Of a DNA stretch of 64,000 nucleotides, positions 35,792 to 47,776 are shown piece after piece. Origin of the DNA: Siphonodentalium dalli (lineage: Eukaryota > Mollusca > Scaphopoda > Gadilida > Siphonodentaliidae); assembly GCA_032622095.1 (NCBI GenBank), contig CP136069.1, positions 201,856,690 through 201,920,689 on the forward strand, given 5' to 3'. The translations under genes and the position numbers were made by a program. Below the pieces are notes generated by a model. The model saw only the letters and a list, made by a program, of their open reading frames with translations, searched no databases and was not told the origin of the DNA. The first letter of the stretch is position 1; each line of letters begins with the position of its first letter.

Positions 35792-36289
35792 AGGCACGTG
35801 AGGCCTTAATTGTCGAAAATATTCATATTTGTTCCAAACACCGTAAACAGAAAAACATGAACACGCATACAGTTTCGTTCATATATACCATGACCATCGC
35901 GTAAACAGCATGTTATCATAAATACCTACTATATTTTATCTAAGCAAGAGCCTGATTGGGTTACAGAGGACAGCACAATGCTACTGGCTAATCACACACA
36001 AATGGCATAAGCGCTCTTTATTAGTTCCATATCAGGAATTCACCCACAAAGAACGCTCTTTATATTTACCATCATAATATAAACAAACACCAGAAAAGTA
36101 ACTGTGTATGCTTTTGTTTACATAACAATGGTTAAACATATGTGAATAACATACTGTTTATGCGATATTTCTTATTTATATACGGACAAAGTCTGTCTAC
36201 ATTTTGATGTTCTTTCTGTTTGTGGCGGTTTTTGACGGGTGGAAATATTTTCACAGGATACCCACCGCCAAGGCCAACCGTACCTTTAA
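35788..36289. mobile_element. TTAA-flanked MITE, family D copy 2 (head-to-tail)
   Basis: The body 35792-36285 starts AGGCACGTGAGGCC right after the TTAA that closes copy 1 and ends GGCCAACCGTACCT followed by TTAA (36286-36289). The two copies are in the same orientation and share a single TTAA between them. They are roughly 90% alike by eye. Confidence 0.85.
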
Positions 36290-36747
36290 GCCAATCAACA
36301 GTTACTGAATTTCACATTATTTTTCATTAAACTGACTCCAAATTTGAACGTTGATAATGGGGTAGGTGTAATCACAAAAGGCTATAATCTTGTCATTCCA
36401 TATTCTAGTCATTGCAGACAAAAGTTGTTTTATTCCAGTTTGTGTAGATTGTTTCATTAGTACTTTAGTGGAGGTATATTTAGAACTTAATGGGCATGTC
36501 ATAGAGTACAATCCCGAAATAATAATACTCTGTATGCAAGAATGTTTGTAGTAATGTTTTATGTAATAAGTTCCATGTTTTCTGAGATTGTGTCTGTATG
36601 GTTTCCCCTACCCCATTTTTTCAGATATTCAAGTTTGGAGTCAGTTTCCAGAAACTCGAGTGAAACCAAGTGACATTCATTGACATATCCAATGTAAAGT
36701 TATTATTATTTCTACACTAATAGTTTTAGGGTAAACGAATATTGATT
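36290..36747. other. Intergenic, no gene seen
   Basis: A 64-codon minus-strand frame at 36317-36511 has no family signature. Nothing else is recognised. Confidence 0.45.
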
Positions 36748-37139
36748 TTACTATTTCCTTGGCTTCGGGGGTAAAACATATTTGATTCGTGTCGAGGAAC
36801 CCACCCATCACAGCTCAGAGTGATCAGATATCGAAGTTTGAAATATATTATTTTAATTTTAGGTGGCCCAATATACAAGCAACGAGAATAATTTCTTTGA
36901 CCAAATTGCAGATAAAGAGTGATAACTCTAAAACCAAGTGGTTTTTGTGTCAGATATTTGACAAACCGGCAAAATTTCGTTGAACAAAATGTTGACAAAT
37001 AACAGGTTGCTCGCAATTTTATACTATAGATGATTGTGCTTTTCATTATTTTAAGGCAATTATTAGATTCTGATAACTGAAGCGGCATTTAAAAAATGTG
37101 ATGATATGGGGACCATCGAATCGGATTGAGTACTTTTAA
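36748..37139. mobile_element. TTAA MITE, family C copy 2 (inverted, one end lost)
   Basis: The right end is ATCGGATTGAGTACTT followed by TTAA (37136-37139). The interior is the reverse complement of the copy at 24211 (landmarks GGCTTCGGGG, TCGAGGAACC, GATCAGATATCGA, AATTTCGTTGAACAAAATGT). About 35 terminal bases on the left are missing. Confidence 0.8.
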
Positions 37140-37140
37140 T

Positions 37141-37262
37141 GTGAGAACATATGAATACCAGGCTTAAATCGAGGCTGCATGATTGTCAGTCATCACTTCA
37201 TGTGAGAACATATGAATACCAGGCTTAAATCGAGGCTGCGTGATTGTCAGCCATCACTCCGA
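37141..37262 (+). repeat. 61-bp perfect-length direct duplication
   Basis: A unit beginning GTGAGAACATATGAATACCA occurs at 37141-37201 and 37202-37262 with only a few changes, so it is a fairly recent duplication next to the MITE end. Confidence 0.9.
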
Positions 37263-37659
37263 TGATTATATAGCAAACAATATGTAATCGGGGTTTGCGA
37301 TGAGTATCCAATGATAGTTAACCTCAGTAGCACCTGACACGGGATATTCGATTGAATATCAGAAGATAGGATAACCTATAATCCCACATCCTATAATATG
37401 TGAAATATAGCGAATTATCGAAAATACATGTATGCAATACAACGAACAAGCGAAACAGGAAATATAATATGAAATGCAGCGAATTGGCGAAATAAATCGA
37501 AATACAGCGAAATAGGAAATACAGCGAAATAACAAAATACACTATTACATAGTGAATATTACTAACGAAACCAGCTGATGTGCCCGACTTCGTCTGGGCT
37601 ATTTGGGGATTTCTTTGTGATCGCGTCCGTCTGGGAACTATTATTCCATCGGTCCAGAA
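37263..37659. other. Low-complexity stretch with GCGAAATACAGCGAAATA phrases
   Basis: From about 37390 to 37550 the phrases GAAATACAGCGAAAT and CGAAATAGGAAATA recur irregularly, a decayed short tandem repeat. The minus-strand 72-codon frame here is a shadow of it. Confidence 0.5.
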
Positions 37660-38170
37660 ACGTGCCTATATGAGCGTATATGAGCGAGGTCAAGGTCAAG
37701 TTCAAGGACACGTTCGCACGTGAAATGGACACACCCATAGTGTTACCGGGACACACCCATAGTGTTACCGGGACACACCCATAGTGTTGGGATAAAAGTA
37801 GGCCTACATACAATTTGAGTCGGATCCTTGACCTTGACCTCTCTCATATACGCTCGTATAGGAAATATTAGGCATGTTTCTGGACCTCGACCGATCCGAC
37901 TTAAATTTGGTATGTAGGCCTACTTTGATCCCGAGAACAATATGAGCTGGTCTAATTTCACGTGCGACCGTGTCATTGACCTTGACCTCGCTCATATATG
38001 CTCATATAGGCATGTTTCTGGACCTCGACCGACCCACTCAAATATTGTATGTAGGCCTTCTTTGATCCCGGGCGCAATATGGGCGGGCCCAATTTCACGT
38101 GCGCCCGTGTCCTTGACATTGACATTGACCTCACTCATATACGTTCATATAGGCATGTTTCTGAACTGAT
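37660..38170. repeat. Tandem and inverted repeat block, about 140-bp unit
   Basis: Units with CCTTGACCTCGCTCATATAT, ATAGGCATGTTTCTGGACCT, CGACCGA, TGTAGGCCTACTTTGATCCC and TTTCACGTGCG follow one another at about 37830-37980, 37981-38107 and 38108-38170. A reversed unit lies at 37660-37720. Between the opposite orientations is a 22-bp tandem (ACACACCCATAGTGTTACCG, 2.8 copies, 37729-37789). The arrangement is a tandem array with an inversion at its edge. Confidence 0.72.
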
Positions 38171-38563
38171 CGCACAATAATTTGTCCAGACGCTGTATGT
38201 TCTGCCCAGACAATTAAATATATAAATTTAAGTAAGTATAATACCATTAACTTTTGCAAGTGTGCACAGTTAAAAATCTGTTTTAAAAAACATAAGAACG
38301 ACAACTCATAAAAAACCTACGACCTTGACACCTTCCGCATCACTATCAATATAAATTTAATGATGAACATGTCATTCGACATTTAATCCCAATAATGTAT
38401 TGTATTTGGCTTTGCTATGATATCACAACAAATTAAAGTCAGCAATATTTCTGTTGGTATAAATATGTTCGCATAACTATTTGACAACGCTTAATCTCAG
38501 GTAAATACATACATAAATGAAAATTGTCGGGTCATAAACGGCCTCATTTTCCAACAAATTTCC
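38171..38563. other. Intergenic, no gene seen
   Basis: AT-rich, no feature recognised. Confidence 0.5.
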
Positions 38564-39085
38564 TTTTATTTTCGGACTTTACCTATCTTCGAGGCATTTT
38601 TGAACTTTTGATCCGGAATTACTAAAGACGTGGCCATTGTCATTTGCCACATTTTCCCAAATTTTCCTGACCCAGCAGAGCGGGAATTTATATTCGACCC
38701 ACTTTTTCGGACTCGACCCAAAACATTTTCGGCTAAAAAATTCGGCCCGGGTGGTCATTTATGAATATGGGACATTTTGCCACTTTTTCAGAAATTTTCT
38801 CGACCGAGCAGAGCGAAAACTGAAAATCGACCCACTGTTTTGGACTCTAACCAAATTTGTTTTGGTCCAAAATTTTTGGCCGAGGTGGCCATTTATGACC
38901 TCGACCTTGTTTCGGACGATCTCCGTTTATTTTCGGACTTTGCCCATTTTCGAGGCGTTTTTGAACTTTTGACCATGGTTTTTTTTACAGGAAATTTCGT
39001 ATCACCTTACTAAAGACGTTGTCATGGTCATTTGCCATATTTTCTAAATTCCTGACCGAGCAGAGCGGGAATTTATATTAGACTC
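38564..39085 (+). repeat. Direct duplication spaced by about 361 bp
   Basis: TTTATTTTCGGACTTT, CGAGGC(A/G)TTTTTGAACTTTTG, ACTAAAGACGT, GTCATTTGCCA and GCAGAGCGGGAATTTATATT occur in order at 38564-38700 and again at 38926-39075. A more diverged copy of the same phrases (CGACC-AGCAGAGCG, CGACCCACT) lies between them. The 111-codon frame 38637-38972 follows the repeat and is not called. Confidence 0.65.
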
Positions 39086-39231
39086 GATTTTTTATCTCTT
39101 TTTTATCTCTTGAACCGGATTTTTTTTCACCCAAAATTTCATCTCGCCGTAAGAACGTTGTCATTGTCATTTCCCACATTTTCCAAATGTTTTTGAATAA
39201 GGAATAAGGAATAAGTAACGGAATTCACTCT

Positions 39232-42200
39232 TACTCTCGTAGCTCATGGTGGTTTTGTATGCACTTGTATGTCCAGAGCAAAACTCTTCACGAATCCACT
39301 AATTGAAGGTACACGAACAATATTTGGTTGGTGACACATTTCCCATTGAGGGCGAAATGGGTCAAATGGCCACGCCCCTTTTTGCGCGAAGTACTACCAA
39401 CCGCCGTGACTATATCTCCAGAACCGTTGGACATAGGGGGTCGTGTGACCACTAAAAATGTGCGGAATGGCTGCTTTATGGGGAGTCAGTAATACATTTT
39501 CATATCCAAAAGTCAATGGATTTTAAGATAATTGCCAAAAACAAAAACAAATCCATTTTTAAGGGCCTGAACCCCAAAATTTTGGGGTTCAGCACTTTTA
39601 TCTCAAAGATGAGCCCCCAATTATAATTTTATTGATCTATATCCATCGGTGCCACATATAGGTATAAATTCTGTACCATTATCGGATGGGATTGACCTCC
39701 AAGGAGCTCTTGACCCTGAAAATCCATATTATGGGGGGTCAGTAATACATTTTCATATCCAAAAGTCAATGTTTTTTAAGATAATTGCCAAAAACAGATT
39801 TCAGCATGTTACGCACCACAAGTATACAATACCACCAAGGCCACAGCATATGTATGACACTTTTTAAAGAACTATCTGCATTCTCTGATCGACTTAAGAG
39901 CACAATTGACCACACACAATGGGATTAGCTGGAAATTGCTGCTGATGATGTGTTGACCCCGACACACAACATGAGCTCTTCCCGACTGAACATGCCTTGG
40001 AAACTGGTGTGCTTCACCAAAAATCAGGTAACAATTGTGTTCTAATCAACAGAAATGTACAGATTGAACAAAACATTTAACAGCTGATCTGATTTAAGTG
40101 ACCAAGCTATGAAACATGCTAAACACTTTTACTAAATGGAATGACCAGCTGTTTGCTTCATCCAGCAGCCATATGTTACGATCTTAAAATGGGTATTGCA
40201 TCTGGGTATAGTAAAAACATGTTGTAATCAGATGATAGATGACCATATATACCAGTATATATTTCAGAAGTAATCAATTCTTCCAAAAGGACACCCTATC
40301 TCACAAAAAGTTTCAGGAAATGATGGAATCATCACTATTCAATCAATAGTAGAATGGCCTTTGTCAGTCCCACATTAGTTGCAGCACTTGCAGGTTGGAG
40401 AAGATGAGGGTCTATAATTTCACTAACATAATTCTTCATAATACCTAATAGCCCTCATAACTTACCATTTTAAAGAACTTTTCATTTTCAATACCACCCC
40501 AGGTTAAGTGGTCCTGCTAATTTTATATTATGCTGATGGGTACTGCTGGATTGCTATGATGTTTGTAGGTCAAAGCAATTCTGTTAAGAAATAGTACCAT
40601 CATTTTACCTAAAGTTGGTTATTTATGCATTGTTTGGCTAATCCGAGCAATTTGTTCAAAAGTCAGTGTCTGTATGAAACATTCAAGAACATATAACTTC
40701 AAAATATTTAATGTGTACGCTGATGTTTGGTAAACAACAGGAATAGTCATCTCAATTATGGCCAGTTTGTAAAAACCAGCACCCATTATTAAAATATTTC
40801 ACCATATACATGTTTTAATGTTTTCTACACATAGTGGCTTATCCTCGATTTGTTCAGATCGCTTTGCTCTACCTGACTATCATACCAAATTTATTAGCAT
40901 CACCACTAAACTTGGGATGAATACTGCCAAATGAATATATTGTGATATATAGGGCAGTGGAAACATAATGGTTGAGTCTTTTCTAAATAAAATTCTAGTA
41001 AAACCTACACAATACCGTCTTGGTCTGATAAGACTCAGAGTCATGTTTATTTAGGAGTATAGACATGAAGTCCACCAGTCTCATGAAAATTAAATGGGCT
41101 CTGCACTAGTAACATCTGGTCTCCTGGGACCCATTACTATTGACAAATGCAACACAAATGAAAAATACATAGTAACTTTCCTCAAACATAGATTATAACC
41201 TGACAATCATTGTGTTAGAATCAGTGTACATATGTATATGTAGGCATGGCCATAGCATGTTTTTGAAATACTGCAGAGTGCAGACCATAAATTTCACTAG
41301 AATATACATGTAGTTACTGCATGTATATCACACACATAAGGCGACTGACACACATACACGTAATTTCAGGGTTCGCAATATTTGACATGTAAAGTATATA
41401 TATATATATATATATATCTCCTGTGCCTATAACATCAAACCAAACGGTTTACATTACTTTTACTGACATTTTTGGAGTGGCACATATACATACATAAAAA
41501 ATAAAAGTCAATTTAAAGGGACGAAATGAAAAATAAATTTGTGCAACTATAATGGAGATCTATATTGCATTACAACATCCAGAAATCTACAAAATCTACA
41601 TCCACAAATCTACAAAATCTACAAAAACATATGACTATCATAGTCATTGGTAATGTGATCATTTTTCCTTGATAAGTTGAAACATGAGGGAGGACTGCAT
41701 AGCATGGCTACCTGCAGAATGTAGATTTGTATGTATTTATATCTGCATATCATGAACTGATGCTTGTATTTATCTTCTAAATCACTCTGAGCTCACAATG
41801 CAACAGGATTGCATTCGGAATTTCAAGCCCATAAAGCTAGACACTTTAGAATCAAGCTTGCCAAATAAATTTCCATGAACCTCACATGTACTCACTCAGT
41901 TGAACACAAGGAACGATTGTCAAGTTGGAAAATATTCTGTATGTATGGAAGCCCTATATTTTTAATGTGTGGATTTATTATAACTGGACTAAAATAATCG
42001 GAAGGATTATTTTAGTCTTTATTACTGGATATCACACCAATAATCAATAGACATGTATTTGTTAGTTTTGAACATGACAATATATTTTAATATTACTGCA
42101 ACGGCATCTTTCTTATGACATATTTTCTTACAAACTCCCAAATTTGAACCAGAAACAATTTAGGGCAAATATACATCTACGTGTACATATACATATAACA

Positions 42201-43250
42201 GGATATAAATATAGGCAATCATGCCAGGCTAGCCATTATTTGTTCTAAAATAATGTACGTGTTAGGGAAATTGTAGAACCTTTATACAGAATGGTGATGC
42301 AGCCAATCAAAATTGATGTGGGACTGATAAAGACACAACCTGCTCGACTACCGAATCATACTGATTGATCAAATTGTAGTAACTCAACATTTACTAAACA
42401 TACTTGTGGGCTGAGTATAATTCAATTCAACATTAGCATACCATAAAAACACCCTGTTCTCCCATAAGTTTAAAGAAAATAACACATTGAACTCATTTAC
42501 AAGTATATTGCTAATGTGATATATGTCATTCCATTTATAACCATTTTGGCAGCCATCTCACATCAAAGGCCATGCAATCTAGATAACAAAAGATGAACTA
42601 CATTCAAATTATATCACCAGGTAACCTTTTTGTAGGAGTTTTGGGTTACTGATCAAATACCCTATAATTGATGATTTCCTCAACATCTTTGTTATTGGGA
42701 AAATGTCTGTTTTTCATTATACGACCAATATATTCCATCCAAAAACCTTATTTTCAAGGTCAAGAGCTCCTTGAAGGTCAATCCCATCCGATAATGGTAC
42801 AGAAAATATCAGAAATGATACCTGTATATGGCACCGATGGATATAGGTCAATAAAATTCTAATTGGGGGCTCAACTTTGAGATAAAAGTGCTGAATCCCA
42901 AAATTGGGGTTCAGGCCCTTAAAAATTGATTTTGTTTTGGTTTTTGTCAATTATCTTAAAAACCATTGACTTTTGGATATGAACATGTATTACTGACCCC
43001 CAATAATGTGGCCATTCCGCACATTTTGAGCGGTCAAACGACCCCCTATGTCGAACGGTTCTGGAGATATAGTCACGGCGGTTGGTAGTACTTCGCGCAA
43101 AAAGGGGCGTGGCCATTTGACCCATTTCGCCCTCAATGGGAAATGTGTCACCAACCAAATATTGTTCGTGTACCTTCAATTAGTGGATTCGTGAAGAGTT
43201 TTGCTCTGGACATACAAGTGCATACACAACCACCATGAGCTACTAGAGTA
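39232..43250. mobile_element. 4.0 kb element with about 500-bp terminal inverted repeats
   Basis: The left arm (about 39232-39731) starts TACTCTCGTAGCTCATGGTG. The right arm (about 42748-43250) ends CACCATGAGCTACTAGAGTA. The arms match as inverted repeats over their whole length; landmarks are GTATGCACTTGTATGTCCAG, CAACCAAATATTG, AGGGGCGTGGCC, CTATATCTCCAGAACCG/CGGTTCTGGAGATATAG, GGCCTGAACCCCA and ATCCCATCCGATAATGGTAC. TCT flanks both ends (39229-39231 and 43251-43253), a possible 3-bp duplication. The left arm carries an extra internal duplicate of the GGGGTCAGTAATACATTTTC segment. The 3 kb interior has no coding frame of note, so the element is non-autonomous. Confidence 0.82.
39770..42740. 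other. Interior of the 4.0 kb TIR element, no gene
   Basis: AT-rich, with no open frame long enough to report. It holds a (TA)n run at 41395-41417 and a short AATCTACAA tandem at about 41580-41630. A phrase GTTAAGTGGTCCTGCTAATT near 40504 recurs in altered form near 43558 and 47936, a minor dispersed repeat. Confidence 0.6.
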
Positions 43251-43253
43251 TCT

Positions 43254-43907
43254 GCTTGGTTATTATGTTAGGTGCTGCGTATTATATGAAATGACACACA
43301 AAGGAGTGTCCTTTTTTGTGCCATATACTGTTCATAAGTCATTGGCTATGATGATATATGATTGCACTAGACAGCTATTGATTGGTATCTTGGAAGTTCA
43401 ATGTACCATACTGGTATATTGCATATATTATAGAACAGTCCAGCATGACATGACATTGTGGTATGAATGCGAACAATCCATATAATAGCTCAACGGTTCA
43501 ACCTTAGGAGTGACTACCTTTGGTTACCTTGTCGTCACCATTGGTTAACTCGTTTGGTTAAGTGGTCATGATGATTTGATATGATACTGGGATTATTACT
43601 ATTGTGCTATGGTGATGGTATGACAAACTGATGCTGTTAAGAAAATATACCGTTAATTTTGTCTACTAAAGTTGTCATCTTCGAGGTGTTCGTCTTATCT
43701 GAACTGGTCGAGGAGAAGCCATTATATGTATAATACATTCAAAAACATTAATTATTGTCATAACAATGATAAATATTTCAATGTTAATGGGCGGGCTGGT
43801 TGTTGTTGTTGTCCGACTATTCGTGTCGTCTTGCAAGCACCACTGCAGATATTATCGGACTCCATTTGAAAGTACATCTACGCTCTAATTAATCTACCCT
43901 CCTAAAG
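43254..43907. other. Intergenic, no gene seen
   Basis: An open frame of 94 codons at 43201-43485 (+) begins in the TIR arm of the neighbouring element and has no domain. Nothing else is supported. Confidence 0.5.
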
Positions 43908-46147
43908 CCCCTGTCACACTCGGACCGGCGCTCTCATTGCGCTGCAAAAGTATCAAAGCGCCCACCTAAACGCACTAAGGTCTCCAAGAACCGATTGGTG
44001 ACGCAGCGGACACTGGCTACAACGGGCGAGGATCTCCATGGTCGCACATAGGTGTCAGAGCGCCGCGCTTGTTTTATGCATGCACAAAACAAGCGCAGAG
44101 GCTCGGCGTTCTGACCAGGACGTAGTACTGTCGCCGTGACAGCGCAAAGCAAAGCGCCAAGCGAGCGACGTGAGCGTTATGTGGACGTAGCAAAAGCGCA
44201 TATTAGCTTCTCGTGGTCGCAGCAAGGAATTCATCTTGTAATTTGCGACTACAGTAAGCTTAATCAAATTCTCACTACATGCCTTTCCCGTCCTTAATAC
44301 GCTCAATGAAGCTCTGTCCAAAACTTATTGCGCTCTTTCTGCGCTGTCACGGGGTGTTATGGACTGGTTCCCGCTCATAGAACGTCCACATTGTGCTGCC
44401 ACTGCGACTCTGGCGCTCGCTTTACGCCCAAGCGTTACATATGGCGTTCTTTCGGCGTTTACATCAGGTTTACAGTACGATCCCACTTTGAAATGCGGTC
44501 TGCTCACACCAACTGTTGTATTGCGTGTGTCTTTGGTAGGTATCTGTTATGTCTGAATTATATAGTTGTATTGCGTGTGTCTTTGGTAGGTATCTGTTAT
44601 GTCTGAATTATATAGTTGTATTGCGTGTGTCTTTGGTAGATTTATGTTATGTCTGAATTATATAGTTGTATTGCGTGTGTCTTTGGTAGATTTATGTTAT
44701 GTCTGAATTATATAGTTGTATTGCGTGTGTCTTTGGTAGATTTATGTTATGTCTGAATTATATAGTTGTATTGCGTGTGTCTTTGGTAGATTTATGTTAT
44801 GTCTGAATTATATAGTTGTATTGCGTGTGTCTTTGCGATCAGGCTGGCGTTTGATTTGAGTTGAAAAAGTATCAAAATACGAGTAACGCACAGTAGAAGC
44901 GCGGAAAATTGTCAGAAATTTTCAATCTGTTAAAACAAGAGAACCAATGTCAGAAATGGTAACGCGCTCAAGATCATATATTATAAACCCAAGAATGTAA
45001 TTGTAGAATATAAAATATAGTGGTTTTGCGAATGACCAACTCAGAATTCCGTTAAATAACAATAACAACCAGCACCTAATTAACGAACCGGTGGCCGACT
45101 CGACCGTCTCCGACCACAACCCCCAGTGGGCTGCTGAAATTTCTTTTATTTGTAATTGACATATAGTTTATCACAAACCAAAAATCAACGTTGATTAACA
45201 CAATAAACGAAAGTGAATTTCCCCAACTACATGCACCTTTTACGGGACTCGGCCTCCAGCTTGCAGTTTGACTTTTAATCATCCCAAAAATTCCCATTCT
45301 ATAAATAAAACTAATAAAATACCCATTGATAATGTCAGCCCGCACGCGAAACGAGAAACTTCCCCACCAGTTATACATGCGGCGCGCGTGACAAGCTATG
45401 CTCCTATCCCGCTTATCACGTTTTCGTCGCGCTCTTTGTACGACCCATTGCGTTCCTGCTTTGTCATGTCAATTCTCACGCTCGCACGCACTCTCACTGC
45501 GTTTCCTCCACGCCGTAAACGCTCTTAATGCGTTCAAGTCGTTGTCATTGCGTTGTTAGTACGCTTTGCGCTGTCATGGCGACGGTACTACGCCTGGTCA
45601 GAACGCCGAACCTCTGCGCTTGTTTTGTGCATGCACAAACCAAGCGGGCGCTCTGGCGCTCTGGGGCGATCACGGTGACCCTCTCCCGTCCTAGCCAGTG
45701 TCCACTGCGTCACCAATACGTTCTTGGATACCTTACTGCGCTTTGCTTGGCGCTTTGATTATTTGTCAGCGCAATGCAAGCGCCGGCCTGGTCGCAGCGG
45801 AGTGTGACAGTAGTTTAATCGGACAGCTAATCTATTGCGGAGTGTTGGGTATTTTCCCCACAACATAAAAACTGACTATGACTGGAGAACGCAGGAGGCG
45901 CTATCTATACTCTCCGCGCCCGCGCAGAGAACGTTTTGCGAACTTATTGAGAACGTACTAGCATCACAATGACAGCGACTTGAACGCACTAAGAGCGTGA
46001 GACTTGACAAAGTAGGAACGCAATAGGAGCGTACTTTGTTTTAAAAGTTTGACAATTTTCGACAGTTTTCGGCGCTCCTCCTGCGTGTTACTCATATGTT
46101 GGTACTTTTGCAGCGCAGTGAAAGCGCCGGCCTGAGTGTGACAGGGG
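43908..46147. mobile_element. 2.2 kb foldback/TIR element rich in GCGCTC/GAGCGC
   Basis: The left end reads CCCCTGTCACACTCGGACCG; the right end closes CCGGCCTGAGTGTGACAGGGG-like, its inverse. Further inverted matches run inward: GCGCTTGTTTTATGCATGCA at 44066 against TGCGCTTGTTTTGTGCATGC at 45618, and CTGACCAGG against CCTGGTCAG. A second right-end-like sequence (GCGCCGGCCTGGTCGCAGCG, GTGTGACAG) lies at about 45780-45816, followed by about 330 bp that again ends in the inverse of the left terminus, so the right arm is partly duplicated. The element is distinctly GC-richer than its flanks. Many short open frames on both strands are products of the repeats. No transposase is seen. Confidence 0.78.
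44516..44835 (+). repeat. 50-bp tandem array, 6.4 copies
   Basis: The unit starts TTGTATTGCGTGTGTCTTTG and ends GTCTGAATTATATAG. Starts are at 44516, 44566, 44616, 44666, 44716, 44766 and 44816 (partial). The first two units carry GGTATC and the rest GATTTA at the same place; within each group the units are identical, so the expansion is recent. It lies inside the foldback element. Confidence 0.95.
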
Positions 46148-46758
46148 TATTAACGACGTTGATCACCGATAGTACTGCGTTACTCGACCACGATAATGCG
46201 ATCAGCATTATCAACACCACAGACAGTGTATATTTTTGGCATGGCGTGACGCTGCATTGACAATGGAATTGGCAATGCCGGTCAGTGACCAACTTCGAAT
46301 GTTGATATACCGTAAACAAATTATTAATTGAAATATTGTTTTGTGTATAGTTAAACCAGTGCATGGCGTGCACGAACTAATAATAACTGGGTGTAAGGCG
46401 GCCATGTGAAAAATTAATGCGGAGTACGGCGGCTGCAAACGAATTATTACTAGAACCGCTGTAAGTTTCAATACCCGCAGATGCGCATGTCAACCACTTG
46501 ACCGTGGTTGAATGGCGATACAACGGCTGTCATTAACGCCCTACATTCTTGTTAAAGGGGTTGATTAATTGAATCATAGCTTTATATCGGTTCATGAATG
46601 TTTCATTTATATAATGGCCTTGCTATGATTCCTACATATTAGTCAAAACACCGCGAAAATGGCAACTTTAAACAAACTAACGGTACATGTTATTTACAGT
46701 ATCAGTTTGACATACCAAGATCATAGCAATTCGGCAGAAACCACCAGTATCATACATG
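46148..46758. other. Intergenic, no gene seen
   Basis: No feature beyond short overlapping open frames on the minus strand with no domains. Confidence 0.5.
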
Positions 46759-47027
46759 TACAGTTCCAGTCAGAAGAATTGGTATATTGAGGCGAGCTTT
46801 ATTGCGATATTGAGCGCGCTTAATTTAGAAAAAGGCGCGATTATGGCGCAATATAACACAAATCTGTCTGCTTATTATGGCGATATTGAACGCAAAATAT
46901 TGCGATACTAAGCGCGATAAATTTCATACAGACCCGATAGTGTTATATTTATATTAGGTAAATACTCTGCATATAGTGTAAATATGGTGTACATATAGCA
47001 TATACAACTATAATTATATGCAAATCT

Positions 47028-47776
47028 AAAACATTGTAGTGTTCTCTCTGAATATTCGAATGTTCGAATATTCGCTCGTCAAAATAAATATTCGAATAAT
47101 TATTTGACTATTCGAATATTCAAGAATAATCTCCGGGTAATTGTTTCCTGGTTTGTTAATAGTCTGAGGGTCTGTTAAAAGTATAGTCTATTGTCCACTG
47201 ACATTAAACGAATTAATATGACGTATCTGTAACGTTCTGATTTGATTAGCGTCATGACGTCGAAATAATTTTATTGGCTATGTGTAAACCAGACCGTGCT
47301 TGCATGTGGTCATAGGAAGCGGACCTGTAAGGCATCGTTTTTTTTAGTTTGCGCGTTGTCACTTGTGTGTATAATATGGCGTCAAATTCGAATAAATCAG
47401 ATATATGGACTCACTTCATGTTGGATGCCAAAACTAAAAAGGCAACCTGCAAGCTCAATCCAGATCATGTTCTTAGTTATTGTGGCACTACGACCAACTT
47501 GTGGAACTATGCATGGGACGTTGACTACTTGAAATGCATAAACAGAAAAACTCTTGCTATTAAGCCAAAATACTTTTTTTCTCTCTTTTTTTTGCGTATA
47601 GCATGTGCATGGATAAATATGCTATTTCATTAAATAATAAATTGGTTCCAAAATATGTTATCTATATGATTTTATAATTTATCTAAATATTCGAATACTA
47701 TTCGAATATTCGCTCGATATTCGAACCGAATATTCGAATACCGAAATCCGTCGAATACCGAACACTAAAACATTGT
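47028..47776. mobile_element. hAT-like element nested in the mariner-type MITE
   Basis: The body 47038-47766 begins AGTGTTC and ends GAACACT. AAAACATTGT flanks it directly on both sides (47028-47037, 47767-47776), a 10-base match where 8 is usual for hAT; two bases may be chance. Both subterminal zones are packed with ATTCGAATATTCG repeats. A BED-finger fragment is encoded inside. Confidence 0.78.
47375..47540 (+). pseudogene. BED-type zinc-finger remnant of a hAT transposase
   Basis: From the ATG at 47376 the frame reads MASNSNKSDIWTHFMLDAKT, then KKATCKL, and further on SYCGTTTNLWNYAWD. The spacing W-x2-F ... K-A-x-C ... GTTTNLW is that of BED fingers (typically C-x2-C ... H-x3-5-H), which bind DNA at the N-terminus of hAT transposases. 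Here the second cysteine is replaced (C-K-L-N) and the first zinc-binding histidine reads N-Y. The frame runs on to 47631, but no catalytic domain follows before the element ends, so this is a remnant. Confidence 0.65.

Noticed and set aside
38637-39013. Frames of 111 and 78 codons (+)
   Set aside because: Both run over the same direct repeat in different frames; no independent coding evidence.
43934-45758. Numerous Arg/Ala/Cys-rich short frames on both strands
   Set aside because: They arise from the GC-rich inverted repeats of the foldback element and are mutually overlapping.
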